Program-made: the position numbers and the translations under genes
Source: Vibrio japonicus
GTDB lineage: Bacteria > Pseudomonadota > Gammaproteobacteria > Enterobacterales > Vibrionaceae
Direction of reading: 5' to 3'
NCBI RefSeq assembly: GCF_024582835.1
Contig: NZ_CP102096.1
Span: forward strand, 372,001-436,000
DNA length: 64,000 nt
Part shown: piece by piece, positions 1-8,750 of the stretch
How positions within the stretch are numbered: the stretch's first letter is position 1
How the letters are laid out: each line of letters opens with the position of its first letter
The notes under the pieces: generated by a model
Databases searched by the model: none
The model's input: the letters and a program-made list of their open reading frames with translations, nothing else
Told to the model about the DNA's origin: nothing

Positions 1-1
1 T

Positions 2-646
2 GATATAGAAGTGGATGAAGCCATGTTGGCTTACCCAGCTGTGGATTTGATATTAGGTGGCGTGGATTATCACGCAGAAGTGCGCCTGAATGGTGTCGCG
101 GTGTTTGACTGTGATGGGACTCAAGCAGAGTACAAGAAAGACATTCGTCCCTACATGCAGTTGGGAAGAAATCGGTTTGAAATACTTTTCCTCGAAGAAG
201 AAGAGTCGCTAATCTTTGAGGATGACCTTCTTGATGTCTGCCAACTTGGCGATCAATCTTATCAGCCATTTGATAAAAGGGTAGGGATCTGGAAAGTGCC
301 TTACCTCCAGTTTATTCGCCATATGCGATTAGAGCATGTGGCAACCGAACAGATTTGGCATCACGGGGGCGGGTGTGAATTCCTCGTTGATTTGTACTAC
401 AAAACCTTTGCACCGGGATTGGTATCCGCTGCTGTTAAGTTTAATGGTATGACTTACCACTTTCCTATCGACGTGCGAAATGATCATGTGAGTGCATTGT
501 TTCAAGTCGAAGCGCCGATTTATATTGATACAAACAAGCCAAATCCAGCAGACTTATATCCGCTGGAAGTGAATTTAGATGGTCAGACTCAACGTTTTAA
601 TGTCGGGCTCAGCAAAGACAGCTGCGTGATACATTTTCCTATTTAA
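2..646 (+). CDS. GH2-type sugar-binding-fold protein, 5' end outside window
   Basis: The reading frame is open to the first bases of the window, so the true start probably lies upstream. A GTG at base 11 is only the first possible start inside the window. The protein resembles the N-terminal jelly-roll (galactose-binding-like) domain of family 2 glycoside hydrolases such as beta-mannosidase: an LGGVDYHAEVRLNG strand pair, a run of acidic residues, then the family-typical GIWKVPYLQF segment at about residue 95. A second beta-rich domain follows. No GH2 TIM-barrel catalytic domain is present, because the frame stops after about 210 residues. It may be a free-standing carbohydrate-binding or accessory protein. 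I see no signal peptide, but the N-terminus is missing. The fold assignment is moderately sure and the role is unknown. Confidence 0.55.
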   Translation, partial: DIEVDEAMLAYPAVDLILGGVDYHAEVRLNGVAVFDCDGTQAEYKKDIRPYMQLGRNRFEILFLEEEESLIFEDDLLDVCQLGDQSYQPFDKRVGIWKVPYLQFIRHMRLEHVATEQIWHHGGGCEFLVDLYYKTFAPGLVSAAVKFNGMTYHFPIDVRNDHVSALFQVEAPIYIDTNKPNPADLYPLEVNLDGQTQRFNVGLSKDSCVIHFPI

Positions 647-655
647 CCGTTTTAT

Positions 656-1051
656 CTATCCATGAGCACAGCCAATTAGCATGCTGTGCTCAAGCTGCTT
701 TCGTTGCCAAACTTTCTCGTGAAAGTAGTAAGCCATGGTATTAATACTTGGTTCAATCGCTGCCAAAATCCCACCTACAACCCAACTTCCTGTCAATAGA
801 TACGCTACTGTAAAGGCAACGCTAAAATGCACAACGGCAAAACTGGTTGTTTTAATACCTGTCGATCGTGTCATCGTTTTTAAACGGTGGTGGCTTTGCC
901 AAATACGTTCGTGGAAGTAAAACGCCACGGTGTTGACCATAGGTTCAATCATGGCGATTAAACTCCCGATGAGGATATCGCCAGTCAGAAGGTATGCCAC
1001 ACTGAATGCAATGGTGAAGTGCAATGCTGCAAAAGTGATGGTTTTTTTCAT
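656..1051 (-). CDS. DUF2061 membrane protein, two tandem domains
   Basis: This is a small integral membrane protein made of two similar halves of about 60 residues. Each half starts with a Lys/Thr-rich stretch, has two hydrophobic segments (AVHFSVAFTVAYLLTG-like, then an AAIEP-containing one) and ends in a YFHE(R/K)(I/V)WQ motif. This internal repeat is typical of the DUF2061 family, whose function is unknown. I chose the ATG at 1051, giving MKKT and 131 residues. The alternative start four codons upstream is TTG with no better ribosome-binding site. It lies between a sugar-binding-fold gene and a universal stress gene and is not obviously in an operon with either. Confidence 0.75.
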   Translation of the reverse strand: MKKTITFAALHFTIAFSVAYLLTGDILIGSLIAMIEPMVNTVAFYFHERIWQSHHRLKTMTRSTGIKTTSFAVVHFSVAFTVAYLLTGSWVVGGILAAIEPSINTMAYYFHEKVWQRKQLEHSMLIGCAHG

Positions 1052-1150
1052 GGGATAGTCCAACCGTTGTGATTTCGATAAGACTATTATTGAGAATTAT
1101 TTCCATTTATGAAAATGGATATTAGTGATTAGTTTGATAGTTTTGGTCTA

Positions 1151-1176
1151 TTAAAAAGCGCTCAGTGAGCGCTTTT
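1151..1176 (-). terminator. Rho-independent terminator after the usp gene
   Basis: A perfect 11-bp stem (AAAAGCGCTCA at 1154-1164, TGAGCGCTTTT at 1166-1176) is followed by a T run in the minus direction, 12 bases past the stop of the universal stress gene. Confidence 0.8.
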
Positions 1177-1187
1177 GTTAATTTAAA

Positions 1188-1628
1188 CTAAGCGCCATGA
1201 GGCTTGATGACCAATACATTGATGTGCGACTTTTGAACGACTTTATTGGTGACAGAGCCGAGTAACGCTTTATCTAACCTAGAGCGCTTGTGGCTCGGCA
1301 TCACAATCAGATCAGCGCCAACCTTATCTGCGTATTCCAGTATGGTTGAAGCGGGCTGACCCTCAGAGACATTGACACTATAAAGCACGTTGTCTGGAAT
1401 ATTGTCGAGAGCAAATTTTTTGAGTTGCTCCTCAACGTCTTGTTTCATTTTAATCGCGGCATCTTTTGGGAAGTAGCTGGCGACCATCGACATATGCATG
1501 CCGGGTAAAACGTTCAGAAGGTGCAGTTGAGCATTGGAATGTGTTGCATACCAGACTGCTGCTTCTACGGCTTTGTCTGAAAAACCTTGGTCGTTCAGGT
1601 CTACGGGGACAAGGATTTGCTTATACAT
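1188..1628 (-). CDS. Universal stress protein, UspA family
   Basis: This 146-residue single-domain Usp starts with the canonical ILVPVDLND strand and ends in INVLVIKPH. The nucleotide-binding signature that usually reads G-x2-G-x9-G-S/T is only partly present. The last GS is there (ALLGSVTNKV, near residue 124) but the first glycines are replaced in PSHKRSRLDK, so ATP binding is uncertain. It is the last gene of a run with the TRAP solute-binding protein and fused permease. A Usp partner of a TRAP transporter is known from the ectoine system (TeaD), so a modulatory role on this transporter is plausible. It has its own terminator. Confidence 0.85.
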   Translation of the reverse strand: MYKQILVPVDLNDQGFSDKAVEAAVWYATHSNAQLHLLNVLPGMHMSMVASYFPKDAAIKMKQDVEEQLKKFALDNIPDNVLYSVNVSEGQPASTILEYADKVGADLIVMPSHKRSRLDKALLGSVTNKVVQKSHINVLVIKPHGA

Positions 1629-1683
1629 TGTTATTTCTCTTTATGAGTCATTCGAGCTATCGAAAATAAAAATTGCGTACTAG

Positions 1684-1721
1684 CTTAAGTTTAGCTCCAT
1701 CAATAGATGGAGCTTGCTAAG
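1684..1721 (-). terminator. Hairpin between TRAP permease and usp
   Basis: AGCTCCATC and GATGGAGCT form a 9-bp stem with an AATA loop, extended by an outer CTTA/TAAG pairing. There is no good T run in the minus direction. It may therefore be a stabilising or attenuating element at the 3' end of the permease gene rather than a full terminator. Confidence 0.45.
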
Positions 1722-4301
1722 TTATACGCTCAACTGCTCTTTGCGAGCGCGTTTTCTTTGGTTCATCGCCATAATCAATAAGATGATTAATGCAGGCACA
1801 AACACCCACTCTTTCATTGGTCTATCGGAGTCGACGATGACTGTTCGGATTTCCCAATCAAAGTCGATGCCCGCAGATTCAGCAGGGCTACCAAACTCGA
1901 CCATATCAACCAGCATACGACCACTATCAAGGTTGAGCATTAACCCCATAGAAGAAATACGTTCTTCTCCTGATACCGCGCCATCATCGAACGGTAGACG
2001 AACCGTTTTAGAAGTGTAGTCCCCTTCAAGGTTTTCACCTGCGACAAGCAACTCAATCTCTTCACCAACCTTTAACCCTTCAGCGATTTGAGCAACATTG
2101 GTACCTGGATGCAAAATCTTCGCAGGGTAAATCTCATCCCACCAGAACCCTGGACGGAAGAAAGTAAAGGTGAGAACTAGTAGGAGAATGGTTTCCCACC
2201 ACTTGTTCTTAGTAAACCACCATCCTTGAGTCGCGGCTGAGAATATCAACATCGCGATGACCGATGACATAATGGTTAGCGCGAGATGCCACCAAGAATC
2301 TATGCCCATCAACAGCAGTTGCGTGTTAAAGATAAACATAAACGGCAAAATGGCGGTACGAATATCGTAAGTAAAGCCCTGAATACCGGTTCGAATTGGG
2401 TCAGACTTAGCGATAGCTGCGGCTGCAAACGCTGCCAAACCAACGGGTGGCGTGTCGTCAGCCAGAATACCGAAGTAGAACACAAATAGGTGAACCGCGA
2501 TCAGTGGAATGATCAATCCACTTTGAGCCCCTAACGTGACAATAACCGGTGCCATCAGCGTAGAGACAACAATGTAGTTCGCCGTTGTTGGTAGGCCCAT
2601 TCCCAGTATCAAACTGATTACTGCAGTAAACAGAAGCATCAGGAAGATGTTCCCGCCCGAAATAAACTCGACGAAATCGGTCATGACTAGGCCAATGCCT
2701 GTTAATGTCACGACGCCCACGACAGTACCCGCTGCTGCGGTAGCGACACCGATACCAATCATGTTTCGAGCACCAGACACCAGACTTTCGAGTAGATCAA
2801 TGAATCCTTCTTTGGTCTGCTCTGCAAGTGAACCCTGTTTTGACATCAGGGCTAACAACGGGCGTTGGGTGATCAGGATAAAGATCATGAATACCGTTGC
2901 CCAAAAGGCAGACAATCCCGGAGAGAATCGTTCAACAGTCAAACACCAAACCAGCACCACGATAGGAAGAAGGTAATGTAAGCCTGATTTGATCGTTGGA
3001 CCCGGATCAGGAACTTCTGTCAGTTCAGCATCGATTTCAATCGCGCCTTCTTTGGAGTAACTGGCCGACACTTTTACCAATGCAACGTAGGCTATCAGTA
3101 AGGCCACGGTCACGATTGGTGTGGCAGCCTCACCAAATACATCTTTGGTCCAGCCAATTCCGTAGTAAACCAGTGCACTAATAATACACAGCCCCAAAAT
3201 GGTACCTGTAAAGGAAAGCAAGCCTTGAATCAAGGTAGGGTTATGGCGACGAGGTAGACCAGTCATCCCTGCCTTGCACGCTTCAAGGTGAACAATGTAG
3301 ATAAGCGCGATGTAAGAAATTAATGCAGGTAACAGTGCGGCCTTGATGACTTCTACGTAAGAGATACCCACGTACTCCACCATTAAAAATGCCGCCGCCC
3401 CCATGATAGGTGGCGTTAACTGACCGTTTGTTGAAGCTGCAACCTCAACCGCGCCAGCTTTTGTACCGGGGAAACCAACGCGCTTCATCAATGGAATGGT
3501 GAACGTACCTGTGGTGACCACGTTTGCAATCGAAGAGCCAGAGACCAATCCAGATAAACCGGATGCAACCACAGCCGCTTTCGCTGGACCGCCGCGCATA
3601 TGCCCGAGCAACGAGAAAGCGACCTTAATGAAGTAAGCGCCAGCACCAGCTCTTTCCAGCATTGCACCAAACAAAACAAATAGGAAAACGAAAGAGGTAG
3701 AAACACCAAGTGCGACACCGAATACACCTTCGGTGGTTAACCACAAATGCGACATTGCTTTATTTAGGCTGGCACCTTTATGCGCGATGACATCCGGCAT
3801 ATGAGGACCACCAAATGTATAAAGCAGGAAGACCGCAGCAACAACCATTAGCGGTGGACCCAACGCCCGTCGAGTTGCCTCTAGAAGTAACACCATACCC
3901 GTTACGGCAACAACAATATCAAGAGTCGTTGGCGCACCTGAACGTTCCGCCAATTCGGTGTAGAACAGGAAAATATAGGCGGCAGAAAAGCTACCTAATA
4001 ACGCAAGTATCCAGTCAACGAGAGGTATATGATCCCGTGGTGAGTGTTTGAGAGCAGGGTAGGCGGTAAATGCTAGAAACACGGCAAACATTAAATGGAT
4101 GGAACGCGCTTCGGTATCGTTAAGAACGCCAAAATTAAAAATAAATGGTAAAGGAGAGGCGTACCAAAGTTGGAAGAGTGACCAGCACAGCGGCACAAAC
4201 CATAAGATGCGACCTGGAATCCCTTTAGGATTACGAGCACCAGTATCGGCTTGAGCTACCATATCTTGCACATCTTGAGACGAAGAGTTTGTCTGCGACA
4301 T
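1722..4301 (-). CDS. TRAP transporter fused permease (DctQ-DctM, 4TM/12TM type) with DUF3394 tail
   Basis: This 859-residue inner-membrane protein is the fused small/large membrane subunit of a TAXI-type TRAP transporter. Such transporters take up an unknown organic acid or similar solute with the ion gradient. The first 150 residues carry several hydrophobic helices (DctQ-like). A long DctM-like region follows, with conserved GLVSGSSIANVVTTG and GMGLPTTANYIV motifs at the two pseudo-repeats. The last about 200 residues form a DUF3394-like segment with two helices and a soluble, beta-rich loop. The ATG at 4301 has AAGGATAAAGTAC upstream. It lies directly downstream of the solute-binding protein gene and upstream of the Usp gene. 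The substrate cannot be read from sequence. Confidence 0.92.
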   Translation of the reverse strand: MSQTNSSSQDVQDMVAQADTGARNPKGIPGRILWFVPLCWSLFQLWYASPLPFIFNFGVLNDTEARSIHLMFAVFLAFTAYPALKHSPRDHIPLVDWILALLGSFSAAYIFLFYTELAERSGAPTTLDIVVAVTGMVLLLEATRRALGPPLMVVAAVFLLYTFGGPHMPDVIAHKGASLNKAMSHLWLTTEGVFGVALGVSTSFVFLFVLFGAMLERAGAGAYFIKVAFSLLGHMRGGPAKAAVVASGLSGLVSGSSIANVVTTGTFTIPLMKRVGFPGTKAGAVEVAASTNGQLTPPIMGAAAFLMVEYVGISYVEVIKAALLPALISYIALIYIVHLEACKAGMTGLPRRHNPTLIQGLLSFTGTILGLCIISALVYYGIGWTKDVFGEAATPIVTVALLIAYVALVKVSASYSKEGAIEIDAELTEVPDPGPTIKSGLHYLLPIVVLVWCLTVERFSPGLSAFWATVFMIFILITQRPLLALMSKQGSLAEQTKEGFIDLLESLVSGARNMIGIGVATAAAGTVVGVVTLTGIGLVMTDFVEFISGGNIFLMLLFTAVISLILGMGLPTTANYIVVSTLMAPVIVTLGAQSGLIIPLIAVHLFVFYFGILADDTPPVGLAAFAAAAIAKSDPIRTGIQGFTYDIRTAILPFMFIFNTQLLLMGIDSWWHLALTIMSSVIAMLIFSAATQGWWFTKNKWWETILLLVLTFTFFRPGFWWDEIYPAKILHPGTNVAQIAEGLKVGEEIELLVAGENLEGDYTSKTVRLPFDDGAVSGEERISSMGLMLNLDSGRMLVDMVEFGSPAESAGIDFDWEIRTVIVDSDRPMKEWVFVPALIILLIMAMNQRKRARKEQLSV

Positions 4302-4486
4302 GTACTTTATCCTTGTTATATATGGTCCAAGTATCGTTCTGCTTACGAACTATCATCACGTATTAAGTGTAGTGATAAAGATAAACGAATGAACTGTAGT
4401 TTGGTTTTCTTAGGTATAAAATGAAGAAGAGTTTCGAAAGTGTGAAACTCTAAAAGTGTGTGACTGTAGAAAGCGGCCACGAAAAT

Positions 4487-4513
4487 TTTCAGGGAGGCGA
4501 TACCTCCCTGAAA
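4487..4513 (-). terminator. Intercistronic hairpin after TAXI solute-binding protein
   Basis: TTTCAGGGAGG (4487-4497) and CCTCCCTGAAA (4503-4513) form a perfect 11-bp stem with a five-base loop, 13 bases after the binding-protein stop. In the minus direction it is followed by AAAATTTT, a weak T run. Partial termination here would give more binding protein than permease, as is usual for binding-protein transporters. Confidence 0.65.
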
Positions 4514-4526
4514 TATATGTGTTTAC

Positions 4527-5495
4527 TTATTTAAGTAGACCGACTTCTTTGTAGTACTTCACGGCACCTGGGTGTAGAGGAATAGAAAGACCTGCTTTAA
4601 CCATGTCTTCTTTCTTCAAGTTAGCAAATGCAGGGTGAAGGCGTTTGAATGTATCGAAGTCTTCGAATACGGCTTTAGCAACATTGTACGCAACGTCGTC
4701 AGAAACATTGGTCGTGGTTACCATAGTTGCTGCTACACCAAAGCTATTAACGTCTTTGTCTGTACCACGGTACATGCCGGCAGGTACCGTGCTGTATGCG
4801 TAGTAAGGGTTTTTCGCGACAATTTCATCAATTTTTGCACCAGAAGCTGAAATTAGCTTCGCATCACATGATGTTGTTGCTTCTTTGATTGATCCGTTTG
4901 GATGACCAACCACGTATACAAATGCGTCAATTTTATTATCACAAAGTGCTTGGGAACGCTCAGAGCCTTTAAGCTCAGATGCAAGTTTGAAGCTGTCGTT
5001 TGTCCAGCCCATTGCTTCCATTACGACACCCATTGTCGCACGGTCACCAGAACCAGGGTTACCGATGTTGACACGTTTACCTTCTAGATCTGAAACATTT
5101 TCGATACCAGAGTCCGTGCGAGCAATGATGTTGAAAGGTTCTGTGTGTAGAGAGAACACAGCGCGTAAATCTTTGTACGGGCCTTGCTCAGCAAACTTAC
5201 TTGTGCCGTTGTAACCGTGGTATTGCCAATCAGACTGCACAATACCGAAATCTAGCTCGCCAGCACGAATCGTGTTGACGTTGTAGATTGAACCGCCCGT
5301 TGACTCCACTGAACAGCGGATGTTGTGGTCTTTACGGCCTTTGTTAACCAGTTTACAGATTGCACCACCAGTTGGGTAATAAACACCTGTTACTGAACCA
5401 GTACCAATAGTGATGAATTCCTGAGCGCTAACCGCGCCAGCACCCATAACTGCAGCTGCAATAGCGCCAACTTTGATAAGTTTGTTAAATGCCAT
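4527..5495 (-). CDS. TAXI-family TRAP transporter solute-binding protein
   Basis: This periplasmic substrate-binding subunit of the TAXI class has 322 residues from the ATG at 5495. I prefer this start because AAGGAAGGG lies just upstream and it exposes a clean signal peptide ending AVSA before QEFITIGTG. A start 15 codons earlier would bury the signal. The mature part begins with the family-typical ITIGTGSVTGVYYPTGGAIC segment. Further TAXI features are STGGSIYNVNTIRAGELDFGIVQSD and the GKRVNIGNPGSGDRAT region. The TAXI class is named for binding aromatic or simple organic acids, but most members have no known ligand. It is the first gene of the TRAP set. Confidence 0.93.
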   Translation of the reverse strand: MAFNKLIKVGAIAAAVMGAGAVSAQEFITIGTGSVTGVYYPTGGAICKLVNKGRKDHNIRCSVESTGGSIYNVNTIRAGELDFGIVQSDWQYHGYNGTSKFAEQGPYKDLRAVFSLHTEPFNIIARTDSGIENVSDLEGKRVNIGNPGSGDRATMGVVMEAMGWTNDSFKLASELKGSERSQALCDNKIDAFVYVVGHPNGSIKEATTSCDAKLISASGAKIDEIVAKNPYYAYSTVPAGMYRGTDKDVNSFGVAATMVTTTNVSDDVAYNVAKAVFEDFDTFKRLHPAFANLKKEDMVKAGLSIPLHPGAVKYYKEVGLLK

Positions 5496-5826
5496 GAATT
5501 TCCCTTCCTTTTTCATTATTGTCCCCACTGAAAATGTCATTGCAGTGGGAGTTTCCTAGTATTGGAAACGGCACCTTTCTCAATCCATATGTTGAAAAAG
5601 TGTCTGAATAATAGCAAAAAATTGTTTTTAAATTATACGACTGTTAAACAATATAGTTGAAAATCAGAAGTTTGGTTAAAAGGAAATAAGAGGGATATGC
5701 TTGTAAGTTCTTTTAAATCAGATGTTTATAGTGACGGGCTTGTTGTTGGTGACTTGTTTAAGATGTGAACTGAATCACGCCAAATTTTATGCAGCGTGAT
5801 TCATTTATTGAATGTTGGAATTGAAA
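5496..5826. other. Gene-free region between TAXI protein and argR
   Basis: This AT-rich stretch should hold the promoter of the TRAP set. The only clear structure is an inverted repeat (TGAATCACGC at 5771-5780, GCGTGATTCA at 5794-5803) just past the argR stop. It has no T run and may be the argR transcript end. No credible gene is seen. Confidence 0.5.
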
Positions 5827-6297
5827 CTATCCAGTATATTCAAAGAGTTCGCACACAGAGTTAAATAATTGCTCTGTAGTTACAGATAGGGTTGGTGTAA
5901 TGAATATCGTATCGTCACCAGCAACGACACCTAAGATGCCTTCTGATTTACCCAGAGAGTCTAGCAGGCGAGCGATCAGTTGAGCCGCACCCGGACCAGT
6001 ATGGATAACAACAAGTGCTTTGTTGCGATCGATATCTAAAACCAGTTCGCGTAGTGAGCTTGATACTGTTGGGACACCTAATTCTGCAGGTAAACAGTAA
6101 ACCATTTCCATCTTCGCATTTCGGGTACGAACAGCCCCAAACTTCGTCAACATGCGTGAAACTTTAGACTGGTTGATATTTTCAAAGCCTTCATTTTTCA
6201 GTGCGTCAACGATATCACCCTGAGAACCGAATCGTTCTTCTTTCAATAGAGCTTTAAAGGCACGAACGAGGTTGTCTTGTTTTTCTGAATGGCGCAT
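5827..6297 (-). CDS. argR: Arginine repressor
   Basis: This 156-residue regulator has an N-terminal winged-helix domain (residues 1 to about 75, with the conserved NQSKVSRML recognition helix) and a C-terminal hexamerisation/arginine-binding domain. The latter has [17 protein letters not shown] and the [11 protein letters not shown] motif, which carries the arginine-binding Asp pair. With arginine it represses biosynthesis genes such as argF in this window. It is divergent from mdh, an arrangement also found in E. coli. A short TGAATATTC palindrome at 6333-6341 in front of it could be half of an autoregulatory ARG box, but the match is poor. Length and motifs fit the family fully. Confidence 0.97.
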   Translation of the reverse strand: MRHSEKQDNLVRAFKALLKEERFGSQGDIVDALKNEGFENINQSKVSRMLTKFGAVRTRNAKMEMVYCLPAELGVPTVSSSLRELVLDIDRNKALVVIHTGPGAAQLIARLLDSLGKSEGILGVVAGDDTIFITPTLSVTTEQLFNSVCELFEYTG

Positions 6298-6700
6298 GAT
6301 TTTCTTTCACCAATAGTTATGTAAAAAGCAAGTGAATATTCTCGCATAGCTATGCAGTTGTTACCATGAATTAGGGGCAAATCTGTCTAACGTATCACTG
6401 AAAATGGGCAGTAATTAGTGATCTGAATCTCATTTGTGATGAGTTCCTGGAAGGCGTGAAACAATAAGAGTGACAAGGGGTAGCGCTTATTTTGAGCAAA
6501 CTGCGCAAGGTCGCAAAGCTGACGTTAATTGATTGTAATCACCTTGTGATTCATATAGCTTAGTTGTGCTCAAAATTTCTATACCTAAGTGACCCCACCA
6601 ATTTGGTGAGTGCGCTCAGCAGAAGTAGCCCAACGGAAAGGTTACTCGGGTATACTAACCTACAAGATCATATAAGAGAGTCATCTCAAGGAGAACTACA
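6298..6700. promoter_or_regulatory. argR-mdh divergent intergenic region
   Basis: These 403 bases separate the divergent argR and mdh genes and must hold both promoters. I see a possible partial ARG box near 6333-6341 and the strong AAGGAG ribosome site of mdh. No further gene or clear hairpin is seen. Confidence 0.5.
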
Positions 6701-7633
6701 ATGAAAGTAGCCGTTATTGGTGCCGCTGGTGGCATCGGTCAAGCCCTAGCTCTATTGCTGAAAAATCGCCTTCCTGCTGGTTCAGATCTGGCACTGTACG
6801 ATATCGCGCCAGTAACTCCGGGTGTTGCTGCTGATCTAAGCCACATCCCAACGCCTGTTTCTATCAAAGGCTACGCTGGTGAAGATCCAACACCTGCTCT
6901 TGAAGGTGCAGACGTGGTTCTTATCTCTGCTGGTGTTGCGCGCAAACCTGGTATGGATCGCGCTGACCTGTTCAATGTGAACGCTGGCATTGTAAAATCT
7001 CTAGCTGAAAAAATTGCAGTTGTTTGTCCAAAAGCTCTTGTGGGTATCATCACAAACCCAGTAAACACAACTGTGCCAATCGCTGCTGAAGTTCTTAAGA
7101 AAGCAGGCGTATACGACAAGCGTCGTCTATTTGGTGTGACTACTCTTGACGTGATCCGTTCAGAGACATTCATCGCTGATCTTAAAGATAAAGATCCAGG
7201 TGAAGTTCGTGTACCAGTTATCGGCGGCCACTCTGGCGTAACAATTCTTCCTCTTCTTTCTCAAGTAGAAGGTGTTGAATTCACAGCTGAAGAAGTAGAA
7301 GCACTAACTAAGCGTATTCAAAACGCAGGTACTGAAGTAGTTGAAGCGAAAGCGGGTGGCGGTAGCGCGACGCTTTCTATGGGTCAGGCTGCATGTCGCT
7401 TTGGTCTTTCTCTGGTTAAAGCACTTCAGGGTGAAGAAGTGGTTGAGTACGCTTACGTTGAAGGTAGCGGTGAGCACGCACCATTCTTTGCACAGCCAGT
7501 TAAGCTAGGTAAAGAAGGCGTTGAAGAAGTACTAAGCTACGGTCCTCTAAGCGATTACGAGAAATCAGCGCTAGACGGCATGCTAGAGACGCTAAACGGC
7601 GACATCCAAATTGGTGTAGACTTCGCTAAATAA
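6701..7633 (+). CDS. mdh: Malate dehydrogenase
   Basis: This NAD-dependent cytosolic enzyme interconverts malate and oxaloacetate in the TCA cycle. The 310 residues match the gammaproteobacterial form. The Rossmann motif [11 protein letters not shown] sits at residues 7-17, the substrate-binding RKPGMDR loop near residue 80, the ITNPVNTTV segment near 117, and the catalytic His in [12 protein letters not shown] near residue 177. AAGGAGAACTACA precedes the ATG. It is divergent from argR and monocistronic, closed by its own terminator. Confidence 0.98.
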   Translation: MKVAVIGAAGGIGQALALLLKNRLPAGSDLALYDIAPVTPGVAADLSHIPTPVSIKGYAGEDPTPALEGADVVLISAGVARKPGMDRADLFNVNAGIVKSLAEKIAVVCPKALVGIITNPVNTTVPIAAEVLKKAGVYDKRRLFGVTTLDVIRSETFIADLKDKDPGEVRVPVIGGHSGVTILPLLSQVEGVEFTAEEVEALTKRIQNAGTEVVEAKAGGGSATLSMGQAACRFGLSLVKALQGEEVVEYAYVEGSGEHAPFFAQPVKLGKEGVEEVLSYGPLSDYEKSALDGMLETLNGDIQIGVDFAK

Positions 7634-7653
7634 GCCGAACTAAACAGATGATT

Positions 7654-7681
7654 AAGCCGACTTTCGAGTCGGCTTTTTTTA
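7654..7681 (+). terminator. Terminator of mdh
   Basis: AAGCCGACT and AGTCGGCTT form a 9-bp stem around a TTCG tetraloop (7663-7666), followed by a T run, 20 bases after the mdh stop. Confidence 0.92.
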
Positions 7682-7711
7682 TCCACGGCGTCTGTGATTT
7701 AGATTTAGGCA

Positions 7712-7738
7712 TTAAAAAAGCGAGCCTTGGCTCGCTTT
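7712..7738 (-). terminator. Terminator of ridA
   Basis: AAAGCGAGCC and GGCTCGCTTT form a 10-bp stem. In the minus direction a run of six T follows, 23 bases beyond the ridA stop. Confidence 0.85.
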
Positions 7739-7760
7739 AACGTTTGGTTGCTATTCGCTG

Positions 7761-8150
7761 TTACTTACGTACTGCGATAGCTTCAATTTCGATACCTACA
7801 TCTTTAGGTAGGCGAGCAACTTCTACACAAGAACGTGCTGGGTAGTGCTCTACGTTGTGCTCGTCAAAGAACTTACCGTACACTTCGTTTACTGTGCCAA
7901 AGTCGTTTAGGTCTTTAACGAATACCGTTAGTTTAACGATGTCAGCAACAGTTAGACCAGAAGCTTCAACAACGGCTTTTACGTTATCAAGAGACTGACG
8001 TGCTTGTTCTGCGATATCCGCTGATACTTCACCAGTTGCAGGGTTTACAGGGATTTGGCCTGAAGTTAGAACCATATTACCTAGGTCAACACCTTGGATG
8101 TATGGACCGATTGCAGCAGGAGCAGATTCTGTGTGAAGTACTTTAGTCAT
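7761..8150 (-). CDS. ridA: Reactive intermediate/imine deaminase RidA
   Basis: This 129-residue YjgF/YER057c/UK114-family trimeric enzyme hydrolyses reactive 2-aminoacrylate and related enamines or imines made by PLP enzymes. Diagnostic segments are IGPYIQGVDLGNMVLTSGQ, the KLTVFVKDLNDF strand-helix, and the C-terminal ARSCVEVARLPKDVGIEIE. The last carries the substrate-binding Arg near residue 105. It follows pyrBI in the same direction, as in E. coli, but a hairpin at 8225-8246 separates it from pyrI. Confidence 0.96.
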   Translation of the reverse strand: MTKVLHTESAPAAIGPYIQGVDLGNMVLTSGQIPVNPATGEVSADIAEQARQSLDNVKAVVEASGLTVADIVKLTVFVKDLNDFGTVNEVYGKFFDEHNVEHYPARSCVEVARLPKDVGIEIEAIAVRK

Positions 8151-8221
8151 TATAATGTTCCATTTGATTATTGGGGTAAAGAGCCTTCAGTTTGCCTTGA
8201 AAAAGACCACCAGTAAAGAGA

Positions 8222-8247
8222 AAAGCCTAGCTTAGTTTAACTAGGCA
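8222..8247 (-). terminator. Probable terminator of pyrBI
   Basis: GCCTAG and CTAGGC (8225-8230 and 8241-8246) pair across a ten-base loop, followed in the minus direction by TTTTCTCTTT. It is about 26 bases past the pyrI stop. Confidence 0.6.
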
Positions 8248-8272
8248 TTAACATATTGTTCTCTAGTATAAA

Positions 8273-8734
8273 CTATCGTTCCGTGACGATTTCACGGGAG
8301 AAAACTTTTTCGCAATATTTGCACTTTAAGCGAATATCTTCTTTCTTTTCGAAAATCTTAAAGCTGCTTTCCACTGGCTCGTTGTGCGAGATACAGTTGG
8401 TATTTGGACATTCAAAAACGTTGTTGATTTGCTCTGGCAGTTCTAAAGCCAGCTTCTTCACCACTTCGTAATTTTCAATCTGGTTAACAGTTGCATGAGG
8501 CGCGTACAAGGCCAGTTTGTTCGCTTGCTCTTCACTGATGAACACATTCTCGATTTTGAGTAGGTCTTTGTGACCCAATGCTGATGATGGAAGGTTAAGG
8601 CCAACCGTGACACGTTGCTCAGATTTGTGCATTGAGAACAGCTTGAGCACCTTAATACCAATTTTTGCTGGAATGTGGTCGATTACTGTACCGTTTTTAA
8701 TTGCTTCTACCTGCAATTGAGTTTCTTTAGTCAT
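8273..8734 (-). CDS. pyrI: Aspartate carbamoyltransferase regulatory chain
   Basis: This 153-residue allosteric subunit of ATCase binds ATP, CTP and UTP. The N-terminal nucleotide-binding domain has [15 protein letters not shown]. The C-terminal zinc domain has the four ligands in the expected layout: CPNTNC (C-x4-C), then CKYC (C-x2-C). The ATG follows AGAGGAAACC and lies 16 bases after the pyrB stop, so the two are co-transcribed. Confidence 0.97.
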   Translation of the reverse strand: MTKETQLQVEAIKNGTVIDHIPAKIGIKVLKLFSMHKSEQRVTVGLNLPSSALGHKDLLKIENVFISEEQANKLALYAPHATVNQIENYEVVKKLALELPEQINNVFECPNTNCISHNEPVESSFKIFEKKEDIRLKCKYCEKVFSREIVTER

Positions 8735-8750
8735 CTTGGTTTCCTCTCGA

